From Candidatus Falkowbacteria bacterium RIFOXYD12_FULL_34_57 (lineage in GTDB: Bacteria; Patescibacteriota; Patescibacteriia; Patescibacteriales; UBA12075): 56,014 nt of DNA. A model generated the notes under the pieces. It saw nothing but the letters and a program-made list of their open reading frames with translations, ran no database searches and was not told the origin of the DNA. Made by a program: the position numbers and the translations under genes. This document shows, one piece after another, positions 20,624 to 30,424 of the stretch. Location: contig MFGN01000011.1 in assembly GCA_001780285.1 (NCBI GenBank), positions 1-56,014 on the forward strand, written 5' to 3'. How positions within the stretch are numbered: position 1 is the stretch's first letter; each line of letters begins with the position of its first letter.

Positions 20624-20753
20624 ATTTATCGTTATTATGCTAAAATAAAAATAACATCCAGACTTTAAACCTTATAGACTTTTCAGCCATCAATAATTTA
20701 TATAATATTTTGGCTGATCCGCCTTGGGTAAAACAAATCTTCAACTAACCCCT

Positions 20754-22685
20754 ATGTTCAAAATAACCGAGTACATCTTGCGCCAAATATTAATACTTAT
20801 CTCTCTTATTTGCATTTTCGGCACTGCCGTGTATCACCTCTACATGCTTAATGCTATAGGAGTGTTTGTTGGTCTTGTTTTGACTATCTCTATTTTTAGC
20901 ATCTTAAATTTTTGGGAACGCGCCCATATTAAAAAAATACAAAAACACCAAAATCTTAAATTATCCCTCAAAATAAAATCATCTCAAAAAATTAAAATAT
21001 ATAATTTTTTTGCTTCTTTCTTGTATTTAGCTCTATTTTCTGTATGTTTATCCATTCTTTTTTCCTCTCAAACAGATAAAGCTATAATCTCTCCGTGGCA
21101 GGAAATTCCTTTTTTCTTCTTCGCTCTCTACGCCCTACTTACTATTATTTTAATTATTTCCATATTCCAAAAACATAGAATATTCCTACTATTTTTATCA
21201 CTTCATTACTTTCTTTCATTTTCCATAGCTTTAATCATTTACAAAATTGGATTTGGTTTTGATCAGTTCATTCATACCGCCACCATGGAGGTGATTAATA
21301 AAGCAGGGGAAATACATCCAAAACCATTTTATTATATAGGGCAATATGCACTGATTATCACTATTCATAAACTAACCCTTATTCCAATCACTTTTTTAAA
21401 CAAGATACTAATCCCGCTTTTTGCCTCTATATTTATTCCAATTTTTACTTATAAAACTTTAAAAAAAATATTCAACGAAAAAATAAAAAACCGCTTCGTA
21501 TTATTGTCGTTACTGTTAATCCCCTGTTCCTTTGCCATTGTCTCCACTCCCCAAAACTTGGCTTATTTATTTTTGATTTTAATTATTCTTTTCGGTCTTA
21601 CCTGCGCCTCCCCTTATGAATTAACTATTGTTTATATACTAACCTTGGCCATCATCACCATTCACCCTATAGCCGGTATTCCGGCATTCTTCTTTGTTCT
21701 CCTTTTAACTATTTATCATTCCAACTTAAAACAATTAAAAAATAATCTGTACAGAATAATATTAATACTTAACACCGTCTCCCTGCCCATTGCTTTCCGG
21801 TTTATAAATAATAATTCACCAGTAGAAGAAACTATTTCCAAAAAAATATCTCTTCTAAATTATCTGCCGCAAATACCGGAAAAAGAAAATGTGATATTAA
21901 ATTTTATTTATCTTTATGGATTTAATCTCAAATTTGTTTTTATACTAATCGCTCTAATGGGCATAGCTATCACAATTAAATATAAAAAAGAGTGCCGTAT
22001 ATTTTTTATTTATTTGTTTTTCTCCATTTCTCTTTTTCTCTCATTTATTTTAACCAACCACCTGTCTTTTAACTTTTTAATTGACTATGAACAATCCAAT
22101 TATACAAACAGGGTATTATTAATCTCGGCTCTTTTCCTGTTCCCGTTTATTGTTACTGCTTTTTTTAATTTGTTTGAAAAAATACTAAAACAAAATATTT
22201 TTATTCGCGCCTCACTCTTTTTATTTTTTGTTGTCATGTTTCCGGTTTCATTATACTTAACTTATCCGCGCCTGGATAATTATTTCAATTCTCACAGCTA
22301 CTCCATTGGCGCAAGCGATGTTGATGTGGTTAGATGGATAGATGAAAATGCTGAGGGCGACTATATAGTTTTAGCCAATCAACAAGTATCAGCGGCAGCT
22401 CTGCGCGAGTTTGGATTCAAAAAATATTACAAAGGAGATATATTTTACTATCCTATTCCCACCGGAGCTCCGCTTTATAAATATTTCCTAAAAATGGTTT
22501 ATGAAAAACCAGCCCGCGCCACAATAGAAGCGGCTATGGATTTAACAGAAACCCGCGAAGCTTATTTTGTTTTAAATAAATACTGGTGGGCATTCCCTAA
22601 AATTTTAGAAGAAGCAAAGATAGAAGCTGACTTTACTCAAGAATTTGATAATGGGAATGTTTATGTATTTAAATATAATAAATAG
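20754..22685 (+). CDS. Polytopic membrane protein, GT-C glycosyltransferase-like
   Basis: About 12 hydrophobic segments and a soluble C-terminal domain; ATG at 20754 (MFKITEYILRQ) is the likely start. Confidence 0.55.
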   Translation: MFKITEYILRQILILISLICIFGTAVYHLYMLNAIGVFVGLVLTISIFSILNFWERAHIKKIQKHQNLKLSLKIKSSQKIKIYNFFASFLYLALFSVCLSILFSSQTDKAIISPWQEIPFFFFALYALLTIILIISIFQKHRIFLLFLSLHYFLSFSIALIIYKIGFGFDQFIHTATMEVINKAGEIHPKPFYYIGQYALIITIHKLTLIPITFLNKILIPLFASIFIPIFTYKTLKKIFNEKIKNRFVLLSLLLIPCSFAIVSTPQNLAYLFLILIILFGLTCASPYELTIVYILTLAIITIHPIAGIPAFFFVLLLTIYHSNLKQLKNNLYRIILILNTVSLPIAFRFINNNSPVEETISKKISLLNYLPQIPEKENVILNFIYLYGFNLKFVFILIALMGIAITIKYKKECRIFFIYLFFSISLFLSFILTNHLSFNFLIDYEQSNYTNRVLLISALFLFPFIVTAFFNLFEKILKQNIFIRASLFLFFVVMFPVSLYLTYPRLDNYFNSHSYSIGASDVDVVRWIDENAEGDYIVLANQQVSAAALREFGFKKYYKGDIFYYPIPTGAPLYKYFLKMVYEKPARATIEAAMDLTETREAYFVLNKYWWAFPKILEEAKIEADFTQEFDNGNVYVFKYNK

Positions 22686-22848
22686 TTAATCGCACTATTA
22701 AGTTAACAAGAATATAAAAAGGCCATTAGGGGTCTTTTTATATTTAGAAAACTTGAAAAAAATCCTAGACAAAATCTCTTTTTTAATGTAAATTTATACC
22801 ACTTAAAATATTAATGTGGTACTTTAACAACAAAAAAGGGAGAGAGAA

Positions 22849-23322
22849 ATGCCTTACATCAAACAGGAAAACAGAGCACCATATGACAAGCTTGTAGAAT
22901 TAATAATCAAAAACAACATCAATCCTTTCGGAATTGACAATATTTTGGTAGAATTCTGTAAAAAGCACATAAAACCCGGCTATAATAATTACAAAAACTT
23001 TCGCGGCGAACTCCGAGAATGCCACGATGAAATTGAGAGAAGACTGTATAAACTCGACGAAACAAACTTGGGGTGTCTCGATTGGCCCACAATGTCTGAA
23101 AAAAACAAAAAAAATATCATCGCAGCCATGGCTAAAATAATCAAAGTAGACGGTGATCTGAACTATACTCTTTTTAAACTAGCAAAAATTCTCAAGCAAA
23201 AAGGTTATTCAGCAATAATATCTTTTAATGTTATGCTTTATACGGCCGAAAAAAGAATATTATCTGAATTAATTGTGCCGTACGAAGATGAAAAAATCAA
23301 AGAGAATGGAGATGTATCATGA
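22849..23322 (+). CDS. Hypothetical protein, operon gene 1
   Basis: GGGAGAGAGAA RBS; overlaps next ORF by ATGA. Confidence 0.6.
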   Translation: MPYIKQENRAPYDKLVELIIKNNINPFGIDNILVEFCKKHIKPGYNNYKNFRGELRECHDEIERRLYKLDETNLGCLDWPTMSEKNKKNIIAAMAKIIKVDGDLNYTLFKLAKILKQKGYSAIISFNVMLYTAEKRILSELIVPYEDEKIKENGDVS

Positions 23323-24380
23323 ATAAACGAGGAAAACTCATCTGGGCTACCGGCATTTCCGGATGCGGCCGGAAAGAGTATCTGGACAAGCTGAAAAAAT
23401 TATGTGGAAAACAAAATAAAAAAATTAAAATTTATAATGTCGGCGATATCATGTTTGAAATTGCCAAAAACAATAGCATACACATAACTCACGAAAAAGT
23501 ACTAGACACCCCCCAACCAACACTTAATGCTCTGCGAGCAGCTGTTTTTGAAAGAATTTTGGGTCAAATTAATCAAGACCTTGAAAAAAATGATATAGTC
23601 ATTATCAATGTGCATACTGTCTTTTTTTGGAAAGATTATTGGCTTTCAGCATACAATGTTCAATACATCAGAAAATTCAATCCTGATATGTTTATTAATT
23701 TTATTGATTCTGCGGATAAAATACTGGAAAGACTCCAAAGAAAGGGGCAATGGAAAAACCAGGGCCTTACTGAACAAATTGTCTGGCTTTGGCAAAATAT
23801 GGAATACAACAACACAGAAAACTATAAATATATATTTGATGAAATTAAATCATTCCACACCATCCCCAAAGACCAGCCGGAAGAAACTCTTTATTATTTA
23901 ATATTTGAACCATGGCGTCCTATTGTTTATGCGCAAATGCCTATTTCTCATTTGGATGAACAAGAGCTGGAAAAAGTGCATGAATTTATCAGGTGGCTGT
24001 GGAAATATTTTATCATTATTGATCCGTTGACAATTGATATTAAATATTCCAAAGCGGAAAACGAAGCGGATATGCGCGCCAGAAATAATCAAACTGTTAT
24101 TCGAGATCGCTACTGGCATATCGGGCAATGCGAACTTTGCATAGCTTACTTCGTAAAAATAGTATTTACTGCCGGGGTGGTAGATGAAACCAGGGAAGCA
24201 ATAGATACTAATAAAGACATCTATTGGATATTTCCCAAGGATCCCGGTCCATTTGAAAAATATTTGGTTGATCCTAAAAAAATATACCGCGACCTTGACG
24301 CTTTCAAAAAACATGTCGAAGATGTAATGGTCCCGGAAATTGAAAAGAGAAAAGAGAAATATTTAAATAAGGAGAAATAA
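23319..24380 (+). CDS. P-loop nucleotide kinase-like protein (adenylate kinase-like N-terminus)
   Basis: IWATGISGCGRKEYL P-loop-like; IVIINVHTVFFWKDYW; ORF overlap with 22849 gene. Confidence 0.55.
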   Translation: MNKRGKLIWATGISGCGRKEYLDKLKKLCGKQNKKIKIYNVGDIMFEIAKNNSIHITHEKVLDTPQPTLNALRAAVFERILGQINQDLEKNDIVIINVHTVFFWKDYWLSAYNVQYIRKFNPDMFINFIDSADKILERLQRKGQWKNQGLTEQIVWLWQNMEYNNTENYKYIFDEIKSFHTIPKDQPEETLYYLIFEPWRPIVYAQMPISHLDEQELEKVHEFIRWLWKYFIIIDPLTIDIKYSKAENEADMRARNNQTVIRDRYWHIGQCELCIAYFVKIVFTAGVVDETREAIDTNKDIYWIFPKDPGPFEKYLVDPKKIYRDLDAFKKHVEDVMVPEIEKRKEKYLNKEK

Positions 24381-24602
24381 ATGTCCAAAGAATTAATTGA
24401 CATCAAAGCATATATAGCTACGGCTACTCGTACAAAAAAAAGAAGCGATATGATGGCTAATGCTATCCTTAAAGTAATTCAGGAAAAACCAATCAATACG
24501 GTAAACCATAAAGCTTTTCACCTTGCCATGGAAAAAATAAAAGAAAGAAGCAATATGATGGCTAATGCTTTTATTAAAATAGCGGAAAAAGAGGAAAAAT
24601 GA
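24381..24602 (+). CDS. Small protein with internal duplicated motif
   Basis: Two copies of K[ER]RS[DN]MMANA[IF][LI]K; AAGGAGAAATAA RBS. Confidence 0.55.
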   Translation: MSKELIDIKAYIATATRTKKRSDMMANAILKVIQEKPINTVNHKAFHLAMEKIKERSNMMANAFIKIAEKEEK

Positions 24603-25018
24603 ACAAACACAAAGGATTAAGAGGATTGCTTGGTGAAGGGGCTTATAATGCCGCCAAAGAACAAACTGCAAAAAAACTAACAAACCTAAAAGAAGTCTTA
24701 TTTGAAGCAGAAGAAGAAAAATCGATCGTGCCCTGGAATGCAGACCAAGACTTTTTTCATAATGATGTTGTGTGGTTCATGCGCCTTGATAATCGATTCA
24801 TGGTTGAAGTCAGGCTTTTAAACGATCAGCTAATACCCTTATCGACAAAAATATATATATTTGATCACAATAACAATGATGAGCTGATTCACAGCGTGCC
24901 GGTCGGCTTTATGCTTCTTTCCCACAATAAACCAACTATAGACGATATAAAATTCTGGCAAGATCAAGCCGCTAATTATATTGATAGAAATATATTAAAA
25001 AGATTTGATACTTATTAA
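24599..25018 (+). CDS. Hypothetical protein, operon gene 4
   Basis: ATGA overlap with preceding ORF; terminator follows. Confidence 0.6.
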   Translation: MNKHKGLRGLLGEGAYNAAKEQTAKKLTNLKEVLFEAEEEKSIVPWNADQDFFHNDVVWFMRLDNRFMVEVRLLNDQLIPLSTKIYIFDHNNNDELIHSVPVGFMLLSHNKPTIDDIKFWQDQAANYIDRNILKRFDTY

Positions 25019-25030
25019 TCTAAAAACTCA

Positions 25031-25063
25031 AAAACCGCCTTGAAAAAGGCGGTTCTTTTTATA
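25031..25063 (+). terminator. Rho-independent terminator
   Basis: AAAAACCGCCTTGAAAAAGGCGGTTCTTTTT. Confidence 0.8.
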
Positions 25064-25100
25064 AAGATGATTAATCATGCTACTTGTTACGTGTTATCTG

Positions 25101-26336
25101 TTACTTATCATATACCGGATTCATCTTCCTAAGCCTTTTGATAATTGGAGCTAATTTTTTCACAACCGTCCTGATATCTGTTTCCGTATTATGCTTTCCC
25201 AGTGTAAAACGAATAGAGGTGTGTGCTATTTCTGTCCTGATTCCCATGGCAATCAAAACATGTGAAGCTTTGAGGCTTCCGGATGAGCAGGCCGAACCGG
25301 TAGATACCGCTATTCCCTCTAAATCCAAAGCTAGCAGCACCGACTCTCCTTCTGCGCCAGGAAAAGAATAATGAGCATGTGCGGGCGTGCTATTTTTCCT
25401 ATCGGTATTCAAAATCGCATCTGGAATATTTTTTTCAATTTCCGATACCAGCAAGTCCCTCATTTTGGCTACTTTTTTATTATCTTTTTCCTGATTTTTC
25501 TTGTCTAATTGAACAATGGCCGCGCCAAGACCCACAATACCAGAGCTATTGTATGTCCCGCTGCGCAAATTTCCTTCCTGATGCCCCCCTCTTTGCAGCG
25601 ACTTAATTGGCACCCCCTTTTTAACATAAAAAGCGCCTACACCCTTTGGTCCATAGATTTTATGCGCTGACATAGATAACATGTCCACATAATTCCAATT
25701 AACATCACATTGTACAAAATTAATAGCCTGAGTAGCATCACTGTGAAAATAAATAGGCGTGGGTTTTTCCCCTCTTTCTTTTGGGCGAGTATTATTCCAA
25801 TTTTTTAATTTTCTCTCATTGTGCTTTTTGATAATTTTTCCAATCTCACGAATCGGCATTATGGCCCCCACCTCGCTATTAGCCCACATAATAGATACTA
25901 AAACCGTATTATCCTTGATTGCTTTCCTAACTTCTTCTGCGTCAACCGCGCCATTAGCCTTAACCGGCAAATATGTGACCTCAATTCCCGTCTTTACCAT
26001 CTCCATACAAGGCTCTAAAACAGCATCATGTTCCACAATAGAGGTAATAATATGCATTTTTTCCACACCTCTTTCCCGGAGAGCGCCAATCAAACCCTTA
26101 ATTGCCAAATTATCGGATTCAGTAGCTCCACTAGTAAATATAACCTCGCTAGGCCCGCAATGCAAATAATTAGCCACCTGTTCCCGTGCTTTATCTGTGC
26201 CAGTCAAAGCATCTGCTCCAAAAGAATGAATAGAAGATGCATTACCGAAGCAATCGCTAAAGTAAGGCAACATCGCCTTAAAAACATTCTTGTCTACCGG
26301 AGTAGTGGCGCTATGGTCTAAATATATTTTTTTCAT
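25101..26336 (-). CDS. iscS: Cysteine desulfurase (NifS/IscS family)
   Basis: KKIYLDHSATTPVD, SAHKIYGPKGVGAFYV, STGSACSSGSLKASHVL. Confidence 0.95.
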   Translation of the reverse strand: MKKIYLDHSATTPVDKNVFKAMLPYFSDCFGNASSIHSFGADALTGTDKAREQVANYLHCGPSEVIFTSGATESDNLAIKGLIGALRERGVEKMHIITSIVEHDAVLEPCMEMVKTGIEVTYLPVKANGAVDAEEVRKAIKDNTVLVSIMWANSEVGAIMPIREIGKIIKKHNERKLKNWNNTRPKERGEKPTPIYFHSDATQAINFVQCDVNWNYVDMLSMSAHKIYGPKGVGAFYVKKGVPIKSLQRGGHQEGNLRSGTYNSSGIVGLGAAIVQLDKKNQEKDNKKVAKMRDLLVSEIEKNIPDAILNTDRKNSTPAHAHYSFPGAEGESVLLALDLEGIAVSTGSACSSGSLKASHVLIAMGIRTEIAHTSIRFTLGKHNTETDIRTVVKKLAPIIKRLRKMNPVYDK

Positions 26337-26347
26337 AAAAAACTCTT

Positions 26348-26427
26348 TCATTACGAGCAAAGCGTGGCAATCTCGTTATAAGCTTAATTCATGAGATTGT
26401 TTCGTCGTTTCACTCTTCGCAATGACA
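26348..26427. repeat. Imperfect inverted repeat, CATTnCGAGcAAAGCGTGGCAATCTC type
   Basis: CATTACGAGCAAAGCGTGGCAATCTCG...GAGATTGTTTCGTCGTTTCACTCTTCGCAATGAC. Confidence 0.7.
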
Positions 26428-26474
26428 AATATATTAAATTGTTAAAATGTTAAAATGTTTGTGTGTTAAAATGA

Positions 26475-26714
26475 TTACATTTTTATTACTTCCTTAACAT
26501 CCGGAATAGCTTTCTTTAGTTCAGCCTCTACTCCTTCTTTTAATGTTATTTGCGACATCGGACAATGGGTGCACATGCCCATCATAGATACTTTTACAAT
26601 TCCCCTTTCGGCATCCCATTCCACAAATTCAATATCGCCGCCATCAGCTTGTAAACTGGGGCGAATTTCCTCCAAAACTTTTTTTATTTTTTCTTCAATA
26701 TTTTTTTCTGACAT
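26475..26714 (-). CDS. nfu: NifU C-terminal-domain (Nfu-type) Fe-S protein
   Basis: IRPSLQADGGDIEFVEW...MGMCTHCPMSQITLKEGVE. Confidence 0.9.
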   Translation of the reverse strand: MSEKNIEEKIKKVLEEIRPSLQADGGDIEFVEWDAERGIVKVSMMGMCTHCPMSQITLKEGVEAELKKAIPDVKEVIKM

Positions 26715-26763
26715 ATTTTTTATTATATTAATTATTAATATTAATTTTTTGTAAACCTTTAAC

Positions 26764-27129
26764 CTACCTCTGATCCTTATAATTCTCAATCGCTTTATGA
26801 AGCGCATCTACACCCAAAACCGAACAATGAAGCTTTGGCGCCGGAAGTCCGCCCAACTCATCTATCAATTGATTCTTTGTAATCTTCAAAGCCTCATCAA
26901 TAGTTTTGCCTTTTACCATGTCGGTAAGGGCGGATGATGAAGCAATAGCCGCCGCGCAGCCCAAAGTTTCAAACATTACATCTGTAATGATATTATTTTT
27001 TACTTTTAAATAAAACTTGACTACATCGCCGCAGGCCTGGCTGCCGTCCTCGCCCACAGCACTAGCGTCATCCATTTTTCCCTGATTATGGGGATTTTGA
27101 AAATGTTCTAATACTTTTTTGGAATACAT
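26764..27129 (-). CDS. iscU: Fe-S scaffold protein (IscU/NifU N-terminal family)
   Basis: MYSKKVLEHFQNPHNQGKMDDASAVGEDGSQACGDVVKFYLKV; KLHCSVLG. Confidence 0.92.
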   Translation of the reverse strand: MYSKKVLEHFQNPHNQGKMDDASAVGEDGSQACGDVVKFYLKVKNNIITDVMFETLGCAAAIASSSALTDMVKGKTIDEALKITKNQLIDELGGLPAPKLHCSVLGVDALHKAIENYKDQR

Positions 27130-27178
27130 ATATTTCAAGCGCAAAGCTAATAACTTTGGAGTCGCTTTGCGACATTAA

Positions 27179-27919
27179 TTAATAAATAAAAACCTCTGTT
27201 CCCATTGGCGCCCAATTATACAAAAACTCTGCATCTCCCACCCCCAGACGGATACATCCGTGAGAAACGGGTTTACCTAAATGATCCACCCCTTCTTTGT
27301 ATCCGCCCGGCCACTCCGGAAGTTCGTGGATTCCGAAATATCCGTTTTGCAGGCTCATCCAGTATGGCATCCATAGTCCGTATTTAGCTGACCACGCTTT
27401 TTTATCTTTATAATCAACTTTAAAATGTCCTTTAGGTGTCTCCATTCCCGGCTTTCCGGTAGACACCACAAACTCTTTTATGGCTACATCTCCTAAAAAA
27501 TATTTCAAATTTTGCCTGCCAGTATCAATCTCTATTCTTTTTTTCAAAACAATTTTTTCCGTACTTAGGGGGTCATAACCATTATCTATCTCTTCCATGT
27601 CGATATACCCATCGCCATCCGTATCTTTGTTTTTTAGGTTAGTGTGAAATTTTAATTCCATTCTATCGGACAAGCCGTCGCCGTCCAAATCATTTTCTTC
27701 CAAAGTAATAAGGAGGGAATTGTGAGGCGAAAAACCGAAATTGAGCTCTGTCCAATCAGAATATCCGTCCCCATCCGTATCGCGATTATAAGGATCAGTA
27801 TAATAGACTCCTGTTTCATCTTTATCGGGCACGCCATCCAGATCGGAATCCAATAATAAATTAGCGGAAACAGGAAAAGCGAATAGAATTAAAAATATAA
27901 TTGTAAAAAAATACCGCAT
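27179..27919 (-). CDS. L,D-transpeptidase (YkuD) fused to thrombospondin type 3-like calcium-binding repeats
   Basis: Signal peptide; DSDLDGVPDKDE/DTDGDGYSDWTE/DLDGDGLSDRME/DTDGDGYIDMEE repeats; SHGCIRLG catalytic motif. Confidence 0.88.
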   Translation of the reverse strand: MRYFFTIIFLILFAFPVSANLLLDSDLDGVPDKDETGVYYTDPYNRDTDGDGYSDWTELNFGFSPHNSLLITLEENDLDGDGLSDRMELKFHTNLKNKDTDGDGYIDMEEIDNGYDPLSTEKIVLKKRIEIDTGRQNLKYFLGDVAIKEFVVSTGKPGMETPKGHFKVDYKDKKAWSAKYGLWMPYWMSLQNGYFGIHELPEWPGGYKEGVDHLGKPVSHGCIRLGVGDAEFLYNWAPMGTEVFIY

Positions 27920-28030
27920 AACAAACTAAAATCTAATAGCTAAAAACTAAAAGCAACAACTTAAAATTAAAAATTTTAATTATATACTTTAAAATCTAAA
28001 TTGTTATTTTTTATTTTAACTCTTGATTAT

Positions 28031-28435
28031 TCACTTACTTATATCTTTCAGCTTTATTCCCTTTAAAGTATCATTTATAGCCTTTTGCACTTTAACCAAG
28101 ACTAATGTTGCTCCGCATTTACAATTCTTACCACAATACACCTTTCCACTTTCATCCACACAATGAAAAGGGGACATTTTACCCTCCAAAGACTTTACAA
28201 TGTCAAAAACAGTAACTTCTTTTGGATCACGAGCCAAAGCATATCCGCCGCTTGATCCTTTTTCCGCCACTATTAAATCTTCTTTTTTTAATTTTGCAAA
28301 AAGTCTTTCTAAGTATTTGGAAGAAATACCCTCGGCTTTCGCAATGCTGGCAATAGATATTTTTTCTTTTTGCCAATATTTAGACAAATAAATCATCGCC
28401 CTCAACCCATAAGTTGTTCTTGTTGAAAATTTCAT
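28031..28435 (-). CDS. iscR: Rrf2-family transcriptional regulator (IscR-like)
   Basis: MKFSTRTTYGLRAMIYL; Cys cluster CVDESGKVYCGKNCKCG. Confidence 0.88.
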   Translation of the reverse strand: MKFSTRTTYGLRAMIYLSKYWQKEKISIASIAKAEGISSKYLERLFAKLKKEDLIVAEKGSSGGYALARDPKEVTVFDIVKSLEGKMSPFHCVDESGKVYCGKNCKCGATLVLVKVQKAINDTLKGIKLKDISK

Positions 28436-28514
28436 TTATTTTAAAACTATATCCTACTAATTTAGTTGGTATTTTAATAATATCATATCAAAAAAATATG
28501 TCAAATTTTTAAAA

Positions 28515-28558
28515 ATTTTAAAAACCGCTCTATTTGATAGAACGGTTTTATTTTTTTA
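28515..28558. terminator. Terminator hairpin
   Basis: AACCGCTCTATTTGATAGAACGGTT flanked by A and T runs. Confidence 0.7.
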
Positions 28559-29881
28559 TAAAAGTTTACTGGCCAGATCGGCAAGCTCCGATCTTTCGCC
28601 CTTTTCGAGGTTAATGTGGGCATACAATTTTTGCCCTTTCATCTTTTCGATCAGGAAACTGAGTCCGTTAGTCTGGCTATCCAGATAAGGATGATCTATT
28701 TGAAAAATATCTCCGGTAAATACAAACTTAGTACCCTCACCAGCGCGAGTCACAATGGTTTTTACCTCGTGCGGTGTTAAGTTTTGAGCTTCATCCACGA
28801 TAAAAAAAACTTTGACGATGCTTCGTCCCCTGATATAGGATATGGGGGTAATGACAATTTTTTCTTCTTCAATCAATTGCTTGATTTGTTTAGAACCAGC
28901 TTGTTTATCATTAAACTGGCCCTGGATTACGGAAAGATTGTCATACAAAGGCTGCATATAAGGATCCAGCTTAGACGCCACATCGCCGGGCAAAAATCCT
29001 ATATCTTTATTACTTAGAGGTACTATAGGTCGGGCAAGGAATATTTGACGATAGTGTTGTTTATTCTCAAGTGCCGCCGCTAAAGCCAGGAGGGTTTTAC
29101 CAGTACCTGCCTTTCCGGTTACAGTCACTAAAGGAACATCTCGGTTAAGCATAGCGTTTAATGCAAATTTCTGCTCGACATTCCTGGGCTTAATACCATA
29201 ACAGGCGTCCGGCTTAACTGGGTTCAAAAAATCTTTTTGAGAGTCAAAACAGGCTAATGCCGATGTGGAACCCGACTTTATAATAACATTCTCATTCGGA
29301 TACAACTTAATATCAGCCCCCAAGCGCTGCGTATTAACAGGCTTAGAACCCTGAAATAAATCTGAAAAAATATCAAAATCAACATTATCAAAAGTTCTGA
29401 TGCCGGTATAAAGTCCGGAAACATCCTTTACTGATTTTGATTGATAATTTTCTGTTTTGATGCCAATGGACCTGGCTTTAAGGCGCAGGTTTACGTCTTT
29501 AGTTACAAAGATAACCGGTTTTCTCTCTTTTCGACTCAGACAATAAACAGTATTTAAAATCCGGATATCCGAATTAATTTCCTGAAAATTATCTTTAATT
29601 TTTTGATCCAAAGGAAATTCAAGAATCGTCCTGATTATTCCCTGACCGCCGTCAATAGGAACTCCCTGGTCTGATAATTTGCCATCTTCAAACAGCGCAT
29701 CAAAGGTTCTCAAAAAATCACGCGCGTTGGCGTTAATAATGTCATTCCCCTTTTTGAACCTGTCTAATTCTTCAATAACAGCTATCGGTATTGCTATTTC
29801 ATTGTCTTTAAAATTGTAAATACAAGCGCTGTCATGAAGAATAACATTGGTATCTAAAACAAAAATTTTGGTTTTTGCCAT
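28556..29881 (-). CDS. PhoH-family ATPase with N-terminal PIN domain
   Basis: IFVLDTNVILHD PIN start; VTGKAGTGKTLLALAAAL Walker A; FIVDEAQNLTPHEVKTI. Confidence 0.93.
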   Translation of the reverse strand: MAKTKIFVLDTNVILHDSACIYNFKDNEIAIPIAVIEELDRFKKGNDIINANARDFLRTFDALFEDGKLSDQGVPIDGGQGIIRTILEFPLDQKIKDNFQEINSDIRILNTVYCLSRKERKPVIFVTKDVNLRLKARSIGIKTENYQSKSVKDVSGLYTGIRTFDNVDFDIFSDLFQGSKPVNTQRLGADIKLYPNENVIIKSGSTSALACFDSQKDFLNPVKPDACYGIKPRNVEQKFALNAMLNRDVPLVTVTGKAGTGKTLLALAAALENKQHYRQIFLARPIVPLSNKDIGFLPGDVASKLDPYMQPLYDNLSVIQGQFNDKQAGSKQIKQLIEEEKIVITPISYIRGRSIVKVFFIVDEAQNLTPHEVKTIVTRAGEGTKFVFTGDIFQIDHPYLDSQTNGLSFLIEKMKGQKLYAHINLEKGERSELADLASKLL

Positions 29882-29998
29882 TAAAAAGCCTCCTTTGTAA
29901 CTATGATTAAATAAAATTTAAAAAATACGTTTTTTCTTCATTTTTAAAGGACTTTTGTTGCCAAAATCTTAGCAAATTTTTAACTGTCTGTCAAGGTA

Positions 29999-30027
29999 TT
30001 GACATTGGGTATTTATTCATGTATTAT
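29999..30027 (+). promoter_or_regulatory. Sigma70-type promoter upstream of secE-nusG
   Basis: TTGACA - 17 nt - TATTAT. Confidence 0.65.
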
Positions 30028-30088
30028 GACAATATAGATAAAACCGCTCGGCAAGAGCTGTTTTTAATTACCATGAATTAACAATCCA

Positions 30089-30154
30089 AATCTACAAATA
30101 ATTCGCATAATTCGAATTCGCTATATTCTCATAAAATTTGTAGATTCGCATTAT
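30089..30154. repeat. AT-rich dispersed palindromic repeat
   Basis: AATCTACAAAT...ATTTGTAGATT inverted ends around ATTCGCATAATTCGAATTCGCTATATTC. Confidence 0.75.
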
Positions 30155-30160
30155 ATTAAC

Positions 30161-30343
30161 ATGAATAAACTTACAAACTACATTCAAGGATCCGTACAAG
30201 AAATGAAAAAAGTAACCTGGCCAACTAAAAAAGAGGCTAAAAATTACACATTTTTAATTATTGGTATTTCTCTTTCCATGGCCATATTTCTGGGTGCGCT
30301 GGATTATATTTTTTCCTTTGGACTAGAATTACTTTTAAAATAG
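30161..30343 (+). CDS. secE: Preprotein translocase subunit SecE
   Basis: YIQGSVQEMKKVTWPTKKEAKNYT. Confidence 0.93.
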   Translation: MNKLTNYIQGSVQEMKKVTWPTKKEAKNYTFLIIGISLSMAIFLGALDYIFSFGLELLLK

Positions 30344-30370
30344 TTTTTTCACTTCGTAAACCCGCGCTAC

Positions 30371-30386
30371 TCCGCCAGCTGGCGGA
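30371..30386. repeat. GC-rich palindrome TCCGCCAGCTGGCGGA
   Basis: Perfect palindrome; same family as 11838, 13506 and 44436. Confidence 0.6.
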
Positions 30387-30424
30387 TGCGGGACATACGA
30401 ATTAAATATTTAAATTAATATTAA

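Noticed and set aside
20231-20668. ORFs of 60-106 aa on both strands at 20.2-20.7 kb
   Set aside because: Overlap the structured RNA candidate; low-complexity, no RBS, all frames equally open because of high GC.
25750-25810. Insertion ERKLKNWNNTRPKERGEKPTP in IscS as another palindromic element
   Set aside because: DNA here has no palindrome and this loop is variable in length in cysteine desulfurases.
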